A stretch of 64,000 bases of DNA from Symmetrospora coprosmae (Eukaryota; Basidiomycota; Cystobasidiomycetes; Symmetrosporaceae): positions 496,001 through 560,000 of the forward strand of contig VUYT01000002.1 of NCBI GenBank assembly GCA_008802785.1, in the 5' to 3' direction. Shown here in pieces: positions 57,665 through 64,000 of this stretch. Position 1 is the stretch's first letter, and every line of letters starts with the position of its first letter. The translations under genes and the position numbers were made by a program. The notes beneath the pieces are model-generated. The model had not been told where the DNA came from. It was given only the letters and a program-made list of their open reading frames with translations, and did no database searches.

Positions 57665-59071
57665 TCAAATGCCAAAACTCCGGCCAAACATCCTTCCCCA
57701 GCTCCCCACCTTCTCCTTCTTGCCGCCTACCTTCGCTAGTGTCGCAGAAGCCGCGGGCTCCATGTGGCGATCTGCACTCTTGTATGCCTCAGTGAGGCTA
57801 TCGGCGCTGTTGCGCGGTGCAGACTGTGCACTGGAGACGGGTCGCAGGCTCGCCATTCGGCACGGAGGCGAGCCCGCATGCAATTCAGTATCGGCTGGCG
57901 TGCTCAACGCAGCGGGAATGGCCATTGGCTCGGCGACGAAGCCTGCATCCGAGGTAAGGGACGACGCTGCCGACGAAGCAGGCGACTTGGCGTCGGTAGT
58001 TGCTGAGCGCTCTGAAGCGAACGAGTCCCTTGATGAGGTTTCGTCATCCTCGGCTGCGGGAGCAGAGGATGTTACAGGAGTCGCCTTGGCGGTGGGCCGT
58101 TCTTCCTCCTTGACAGTCCCGAGTGGAGCACTAGCCTCGACACATGGCGGAGGACCGACCTTCCGCTCCGAATTCTGCTCGTCTGCAGCCTCCTCAGCAT
58201 CAAGCTCGGCATGGCTCTCCTGCTCCTTGCGAGCTCGCCTCTTCTTGCACATCTCAAGCTCGTCGACGCCTTCAGGGACGGGCGGGAGCTCATCCACCAA
58301 GTCGGCCAGGCGCTGGCACCATGCAGGCTTTGGCTTCGCCTCCTGGCGCTTCCCGCGCTGGAGGGCGAGCCGCTCGTCCCGCTCGCGTTTCTTTAGCGCT
58401 GCCTGGCTCCACTTCTCCGTGTACTTGTGCGCAGGTGTGCACTCGGCGTATTCGACTGCATCGTAGCAGCGGTCGCAGCACGGGCTGAGCGGCTCCAGAT
58501 CCTCTGGCAGCTCGTCGGGCGCAATCTGCGGGATGACGAGCGGGCGTAGCGCAACGCCTGCCTTGGCTGCCGTGCCCGCGGACGTGCTCGTGCTGGCTGC
58601 CGTGCTTGTAGAGGCGCGGCTCGAGGTGTGAGCCAAAGCGGCACCAGGCGCGACTGGTGTATTCGGGAGCGAGGAAGGGCTGCTCGTAATCCGCGCAAGT
58701 GCGGGGCAGTAGATGGGGTTAAACGTCGACGACGACGAGGCCGTGCTGACAGAGGAAGGCGGGGCACGAGAGTATTCGGGTCGCGAGCTGCTGCTGCTCT
58801 TCAGGCAGCTTCGTAAAGGCGGACCTGAGCCGATGGTCGAGCGTCGCCGGCGCGTGATGGAAGGCAGCTTGACGTTGAAGCGGGACGGGCCGTTCGGGAT
58901 GAAGGAAGGGTCGTCCTCCTTCGGGTTGTACGGGCATTGAATCCCGAAGTGCGACTTGAAATCCGACAGAGCAACGGGCACAGGCAGACTGACATGCCGT
59001 AGTGGCGTGTCGGTCAAGGAAAAGGATGAAGAAACAGGCGGTGCGCGTTTTTTTGGGGCAGGGAGGGCCAA
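57665..59071 (-). CDS. Uncharacterised 468-residue protein with a CxxC cluster
   Basis: Intronless frame of 468 residues starting MALPAPKKRAPPVSSSF. The first 200 residues are Ser/Pro/Arg-rich and contain YNPKEDDPSFIPNGPSRF and RSCLKSSSSSRP. A central cysteine patch (LSPCCDRCYDAVEYAEC) is followed by a charged helix (KWSQAALKKRERDERL) and AWCQRLADLVDELPPV. The rest is acidic and Ser/Ala-rich, ending in a basic KVGSWGRMFGRSFG. The cysteines could bind zinc, but spacing is not that of a named finger. No membrane segment or signal peptide. I do not recognise the family; the single-exon structure and even composition support a real gene. Confidence 0.7.
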   Translation of the reverse strand: MALPAPKKRAPPVSSSFSLTDTPLRHVSLPVPVALSDFKSHFGIQCPYNPKEDDPSFIPNGPSRFNVKLPSITRRRRSTIGSGPPLRSCLKSSSSSRPEYSRAPPSSVSTASSSSTFNPIYCPALARITSSPSSLPNTPVAPGAALAHTSSRASTSTAASTSTSAGTAAKAGVALRPLVIPQIAPDELPEDLEPLSPCCDRCYDAVEYAECTPAHKYTEKWSQAALKKRERDERLALQRGKRQEAKPKPAWCQRLADLVDELPPVPEGVDELEMCKKRRARKEQESHAELDAEEAADEQNSERKVGPPPCVEASAPLGTVKEEERPTAKATPVTSSAPAAEDDETSSRDSFASERSATTDAKSPASSAASSLTSDAGFVAEPMAIPAALSTPADTELHAGSPPCRMASLRPVSSAQSAPRNSADSLTEAYKSADRHMEPAASATLAKVGGKKEKVGSWGRMFGRSFGI

Positions 59072-59670
59072 GGCAAGAGGTCAGGCGGGCTCCTCTTCCG
59101 CAGGGACAAGACCCAGGTGAATGAGGCGGACGCACGAGTAGGTCCGCGAGCACAGACGCGGTCGTCCCTGGTTGGCACCTGGCGAAGGGGCCTGATCGTA
59201 GTCCTGCTCCGGGATGAGGGATGTGTACTCGAAGAAGCGGCACTGCCGTCTCTCCCCGCTGGCAGAGGTGGCGAGTGGCGGCGAGGCGAGCGAAGGCCCT
59301 TCCATATTGTGTTGGCTTTGTGCGGTCCTGATACAGAAGCGCAGTGTGCTGATATACAGTATAGGGCAGAACTGAGTGCAGCAGAAGGGAAGATGTCGCG
59401 CGCAGACAGAACGACGGGCAGGAGCAACTTGCTCGAGGCCCTCGATCACCTCCTGCGACTCCCCCGCATCATTGGCGAGGATGAGCTAACGCAAATCCGG
59501 GGTACGGGGAAAAGGGGGGAACGGAGGAACGGATCAGCTCCGAGGTTGCGGAGGTGGCAAGGGCGGTCTTGTGACGCGGGAGGGAGCCTTTGAGCGGCGG
59601 CACACACGAGCTCGACGAGAAGAGAGGGAGACTGTCCGCGTTAGACGACGCCACAGACTTGCTGACATGT
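59072..59670. other. Intergenic region with a possible small ORF
   Basis: About 600 bp between the 468-residue protein (-) and the SurE-like gene (-). On the minus strand 59305-59081 could encode 74 residues (MEGPSLASPPLATS..., with RRQCRFFEYTSLIPEQDYDQ), and a longer frame on the plus strand overlaps it. Neither shows a family match or clear splice partners, so neither is called as a gene. Confidence 0.3.
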
Positions 59671-60846
59671 CTACAACTTCCACAGGCCTTTCCCGTTCCC
59701 TTCTGTAGTCTCAATTCTGCTCGACGGCTCTGCCCGCGCAAAGCTCGCAGTAATGGGCGTGATGCTTGTAATGGCGTGGTGGATAGCATGCAGGTCTGTT
59801 CCTTCCTCCAGCGTGCCCATGTCCGGGTTGACGAGCGAGCCCATGTCCGGCTTGAAGGCGAACGCCGCGGGGATCTCCGGCGACGGCGCAACCCCTTGCC
59901 AGTCTGCTGCAGACGCCGACTGCACAGGGACAGCAGCTGGTCCAGCTTCCTGGTCTGCCTTATCTGCCTCGGTCGTTGGGCGTGGAGGACCAGATGCTTC
60001 GCTCGGCAGTGGCACAAAGATGCGGCCATATTTGCGTGTCGCAAGTGTCGTCCAGGCCACTCGGGGCGCGGCGGAATCCTGCTCCAGGATCTCCGGCACA
60101 AGCGGGATGTTGACGTTGTATACATCCGCTGCATTGCCGCCTTCAGCAAAGACCGTCTCCCCTAAGTGCGCGGCATTGCGTCAGCCCGGTGCGCCATCCT
60201 CATCCGCAAGATCATCCGGGCACACTCACACATCTTCCGAATTACCGTGCAAGCGATTTCATTAGCCTTGGCCAGGATGCGATCTTCTACAGGACGCTGA
60301 AACACGCCGTACGATAGAGCGATGGCCGGTACGCCCGCCATGGACGCGGTGAGAGCTGCGCCGACCGTCCCGCTACTCAATGCGAAGGCCGAACTCGTAT
60401 TCCGGCCGTAGTTTGGCCCAGACAGGACGAGATCCACCTTGTTGGGGTACAGATTGTGGATCGCAATGTTGCTGCATGTCGAAGGTGTCCCTCCAAGCAG
60501 GATCCAGGGCTCTTCGGGATCTGCGGAGGCGTCGGATTGTGGTGGAGGGGTGTATCGGGAGACGTGGATCGTGTCCTTGATCATGTAGGCTGAGGATATC
60601 CAGGCTGGCAGTTGCGCACGGTGCACGCGTCAGGTCTGTGCTCTCACACATCGACCCATAGGTGCTTGTCTGCAGCGGCTCACACTTCTGCGAGGCGGGG
60701 ACGACGACCTTGACATCTTTCCATCCGAGGTGCCCCCTGAGCGAGCGGACGAACGAAAGAATGAAGGGAGACTCCTTGTCCGAGGGCGGACCATCGTCGT
60801 TCGTCACGACCACTCTGGGGGGAGCTCGACTTGCGGTTTCGCTCAT
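59671..60846 (-). CDS. SurE-like acid phosphatase / nucleotidase
   Basis: Metal-dependent phosphatase of the SurE family acting on nucleoside monophosphates or other phosphate esters. The N terminus has the family start RVVVTNDDGP, in which the two Asp bind the metal, then DVKVVVPASQ. After an intron near 60670-60610 come WILLGGTPSTC, VDLVLSGPNYGRNTSSAF (the SGxNxG block) and SGTVGAALTASMAGVPAIA. A second intron near 60220 leads to GNAADVYNVNIPLVPE. The C-terminal 100 residues are Pro/Ala-rich and end IETTEGNGKGLWKL. Fungal relatives are sometimes fused to a tubulin-tyrosine-ligase domain; none is seen here. The start at 60846 is one of two nearby ATGs (the other at 60870). Confidence 0.88.
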
Positions 60847-61629
60847 TGTGGGATGGATGGGTCTCTGCATGAGAGCCCATGCGACCGCGGCCGCGGCCAC
60901 CGCCGGCTTGGAACGGGTTGACGTAGCCGGAGAGGAAGTAGCTCTTTCTCTCCTGCCTTCCTCACATCTCATTAGACGAAGCGCGGACCGCTGTGGATAG
61001 CAAGTCATGGACATTGACGATGGAATGTCTGAGATGCCATGGAGGAACCAGCCCTGTCGCGAGTCTCGGAGCCGTCATCGGTCGGGTCGGGCAACAGCCT
61101 GGAAAGAACAAGCGCGTGCTGTCCGCCGCCGAGCCTGCCTGAAGACCACGCCGAACGAGGACACGGTTCCTGCATTGTCATGCTCGTGAATGACCTCTTA
61201 ACGCAGCGACTGTGCGTCATGCGCCGTACTCTTGCGGCAGAGACGGCAGAGCTTCCACAAGCCGGACCGGCTTGCGCAAAAAGCACCACCCTGGATCCCA
61301 CTGCATCATGAGAGCATCTGACCAGCGTCATGACAGCACCATCCAGGCCAGCCGGTCTCGGTCGGGATCCGGTCTTGCCCTCCCTTTCTGTCTTGCCTGC
61401 CCTCGCCGAGCTGCGGCGACCTGCACTGCCCTGACGAAGGCATACCAGCCTCTAATCTGCGACAGCGGCCCCGCCTGACCTCGCTCCGTCCTCATCCTGC
61501 CCCGTTATGCTGTCACTTGCTTTCTAGCCACCTTCTCCTTCGACCCATTACCGCCCTCTCGACCAGCCATCCAATACCGATACTCCACTCCACTTAGGAA
61601 ACACGAGGTAGCTCCGCTATCGCCACACC
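60847..61629. promoter_or_regulatory. Divergent intergenic region
   Basis: About 780 bp between the SurE-like gene (-) and the coiled-coil gene (+). It should hold both promoters; open frames here have no recognisable domain. Confidence 0.35.
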
Positions 61630-62497
61630 ATGTTCCGAACGCCAGGCTACTCGCGCTCGCCCCTGCCTTCGCCGCTCTCGAGCGCGCCTGTCTCGCCGAC
61701 CAGCACTATCCGCTCAGTGGACTCTGGCTATGCGCCGACTGTGTCCACCAAGGGCAGTCCGAAACCTCCAAGTCTCGCTTCGCTCCCCATCACATCCGGC
61801 AACGCGCTGCGTAGCCCTATCGCTCTTATCAGCGACATTACCTTGCGTGGCTCGCCCAAAGACGAGTCGAGACGGAGCAGGGCCAGCTCGTGCGGGTCTG
61901 CGTTGTTGACTCCGAGCCACCACCAGTTTCACCATAGGCACCACGTGAGTTGCTGGATGCGCAGTCCATCACACTTGCATCACTGCTGACGGTGGCGCAC
62001 AATCTCCGCTTAACACTGCCCCTTGTACTGCACCATGGCTGGCGACCCCCCTACAGAGGAGCCCTCGCTCGCCTCAGGACGCCAAGACGCTCTTTTCGCA
62101 TGCACGGCAGAGAGCCTCGGCAGACATGGCGAGTGTAACGGAGGAGATCATTTCGCGGCAGTCTGAGATCCTCTCTCGCAAGCATGACATTGCCGTTTGG
62201 CAGGTGGGTACCGTAGAGCCTGTGCGTGCTGGACTACAGACCAGATAGCTGATGGCAACATCTTTGTGTGTGCCAACAATGCAGCGCAAGATCCATGCGG
62301 CAGAAAAGCTCATTGCGAGCATGCAGGAGCAGGTCGATGGACTCGTCCGCGAGGCACGAGAGAAGCAAGACGTCGAGCGTGAGCTTGAAGGACAGTGCAA
62401 TGCCATGATGACGGCCGAGCGGCTCAGCGAGCGCGAATGGGCTGCACTGGGCAGCTGCCTCGACCATCTCGACTTGAGCGGTACCGACAGCCGATGA
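61630..62497 (+). CDS. Coiled-coil protein, hypothetical
   Basis: Three exons (61630-61944, 62057-62203, 62285-62497) join in frame to 224 residues. Residues 1-105 are Ser/Pro/Thr-rich and basic (SPLPSPLSSAPVSPTST) and look disordered. The rest is a helical coiled-coil region: DAKTLFSHARQRASADM, TEEIISRQSEILSRKHD, MQRKIHAAEKLIASMQEQVD and REAREKQDVERELEGQ. Small proteins with a disordered half and a coiled coil occur among tethering, endosomal and kinetochore complexes; none is recognised with confidence here. The exact-multiple-of-three exon lengths and consensus splice sites support the model. Confidence 0.68.
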
Positions 62498-62861
62498 GAG
62501 GACAAGACGCTAACCACGACAAGGCTAGCAAGGCAATCTCCAGGCAAGAAGCGAAGCCTTGGACTCCCTAAAAGCGAGGGGCCGCACCGGTGCCTGACCG
62601 GGCTGCAGCAGAAAAGGTCAGATCTGACCTCGAAGACTTGCCTAGAGTGGCCACACTATCAGCGCGATGTTGTACGTCGTAGAACCAGTTGCTCGTGGTG
62701 ACGCGTCACATTTTTGATTCGTGCGCCGGCGGAGGTCGACTCGGAGCGCTTGTCGACCTCCTTCTCCTCCTGACCGACCCCACCCACACTCGAACCGAAG
62801 AAGACCGTACAGGCGGCCATCACCCGATGACCAGATGACGACCTGAAGAAGCACACGAGCA
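62498..62861. other. Intergenic region
   Basis: 364 bp between two plus-strand genes. Minus-strand frames here are open but show no domain. Presumed 3' UTR and promoter. Confidence 0.3.
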
Positions 62862-64000
62862 ATGCCTTCATCCAGCTCGTTGACGTCGTCGACGGCGCGT
62901 CGGGGGTCCAGGTCGAACGCGGCGGGAATGTCAGGGGCGTCAACCGGGACTCGACGCGCTCCCACCTCCATCTCTGATGCCCTCGGCGTAGAGATCCTCG
63001 AGCAGATCTGTCGTGCAGTCCTCGAGAAGGAAGCGTCATCGACCACGACCGCTCGCCGCAGCAACAGCGAAGCCTCGACCTCATCCCCGTCAGACGGCTC
63101 AGGGCGTCTCCGCCCAGGAACTCCGCCTTCGACCCTGCTCGTCCTCGACTCCCGCTGGCACCTCGCCGCAAGCCGCGTCCTCTACGAGTCGCTCACTCTC
63201 CCGGACGACGATGACTTCCTCCTCCTGGCCGCAGTGGACACCTCCTCGCCCCGGCTCGCAGCAGGAGATGGAGCCCAAACAGAGGCGGAGAGACCGACCT
63301 GCCAACCGGCAGAGACGGATGCGCGATCATCCGCTGTACACAGCAGGACAACACAACAGCTGCGCGCTGTCAACGACAATGATGTCTACGCTGGTAGCGT
63401 ACGAAGCCTCCGGGTCATCCCAGGGAAGACAGCATGGCGGCAGGCCCAGGACGATCTGCCTTACGAGCGATCCGCGAGCACATCTAAAAGCAGCGCAAGC
63501 GAAGAGGAGGTGGGCAGGATATGCCTACCCCCGCTGGCGATGTGTTCATGTGAAGCGTTAAGCTAACGCCGCACTCGATGCCATGGGCCTTCTGCGGACA
63601 TTTGGCAGGACCGCAACATGCTTCCGGCCAAGCTGGCATTCCTGCCACCCATCCCACTGGATGACATTGCCCTCAACATTTTCATCAGGATGCGCCTGAC
63701 GCAGCTACGGCACTTCGAATGGACGGCTGCCCGACCGCCACCCGAGATTGTCGTCGACGCGCTGAATCGCTGCAGCCAGCTCTCGCTCTTTTCAGCCTGG
63801 ACACCCGGTGCAGCATCCGCCGTCACCGAGGACTATCCGGACGCCTCGTTCGTACGCTGGGACGGCCTCTCGCTGCCCCTCCTCCCGCTCGATGCGCTCG
63901 CATCACTCCGCCTGCAGAACCTCTCAGTCGACGGCGTCCGATGCCTCCATGGCATCCTCCCAGCGCTCACAGCGTGCGAGACGCTCGAGCTCGAACACAG
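62862..64000 (+). CDS. F-box/LRR-like protein, cut by the right edge
   Basis: Starts MPSSSSLTSSTARRG and has an F-box-like segment (LGVEILEQICRAVLE, then LLVLDSRWHLAASRVLYESL). An intron at about 63511-63607 (gtgggc to tttggcag) joins EEE to DRNMLPAKLAF. The second exon has IALNIFIRMRLTQLRHFEW and leucine-rich pieces such as LASLRLQNLSVDGVRCLHG and ETLELEH, and runs off the window. The sequence LDSRWHLAASRVLYESLTL resembles the F-box-to-first-repeat linker seen in many basidiomycete F-box proteins. A role in substrate choice for an SCF ligase is inference. It is not obviously a paralogue of the gene at 3683-4762. Confidence 0.68.

Noticed and set aside
59081-59305. 74-codon minus-strand frame as a small gene
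   Set aside because: No recognised family or splice partner; left as a possibility inside the intergenic entry.
59117-59593. 158-codon plus-strand frame
   Set aside because: No start context, no domain and no downstream exon that continues it.
59671-60846. SurE gene fused to a tubulin-tyrosine-ligase domain, as in some fungi
   Set aside because: The frame stops after a Pro/Ala-rich tail and no ligase-like sequence follows.
1-64000. Transposons, retroelements, viral remains, CRISPR arrays, tRNA or rRNA genes
   Set aside because: No reverse transcriptase, integrase, transposase or capsid-like protein, no long terminal or direct repeats and no convincing tRNA box pair were seen by eye.

Overview
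This is nuclear DNA from a fungus, almost certainly a basidiomycete. It is GC-rich, its genes are densely packed on both strands, and most coding regions are broken by short GT-AG introns of about 50-80 bp. The gene content (phosphoketolase, TEY-type Ime2/Crk1-like kinase, RasGEF, YOP1, TIM22, m-AAA protease, DPH7, APC4, CSN7) is eukaryotic and fungal. Ustilaginomycotina is possible from the Crk1-like kinase, but the window alone does not prove it. I saw no rRNA, tRNA, transposon, CRISPR or viral element.

Layout. 1-6.1 kb: the 3'-truncated phosphoketolase gene (-), an F-box/LRR-like gene (-) and a UPF0643-like gene (+). 6.2-11.5 kb: three arrestin-like paralogues, A and B on the minus strand and C divergent on the plus strand; a fourth copy (D) lies at 32.9-34.7 kb. 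11.7-15.8 kb: an Afg3/Yta12-like mitochondrial protease with a large insertion, then a small NDUFA4/B12D-like mitochondrial protein. 16.3-24.7 kb: a 1372-residue Crk1-like kinase (-), a 2.2-kb divergent spacer and a fatty-acid elongase (+). 25.7-28.0 kb: a small one-TM protein, a small secreted eight-cysteine protein and TIM22. 28.4-32.4 kb: a xylitol/sorbitol-type dehydrogenase (-) and YOP1 (+). 34.9-38.3 kb: two convergent membrane-protein genes, the second TMEM135-like. 38.5-44.4 kb: a RasGEF with a Ras-like P-loop domain fused upstream. 45.0-49.0 kb: D-lactate dehydrogenase and the diphthamide enzyme DPH7. 49.0-54.9 kb: APC4 and CSN7, head to head. 55.1-64 kb: gamma-glutamyltranspeptidase, an unknown 468-residue protein, a SurE-like phosphatase, a coiled-coil protein and an F-box-like gene cut by the window end.

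Themes. Phosphoketolase and a polyol dehydrogenase could act in one pentose route, xylitol to xylulose to xylulose-5-P to acetyl-P, though they are not clustered. Mitochondrial genes are frequent (AFG3, NDUFA4-like, TIM22, DLD). Several genes bear on ubiquitin-based control (APC4, CSN7, two F-box-like genes, arrestins with LPxY motifs).

The most novel feature I see is the arrestin-like family. All four copies carry the same C-terminal module, made of a CDC triplet, an LPxY motif, a C[LI]C triplet, a YG-x-[ND]-D motif and a KWE motif. They share intron positions, and copy B shows a frame-shifting deletion compensated by a one-base shift of a splice donor. Exon boundaries were read by eye from splice signals and frame continuity; no search or alignment program was used.
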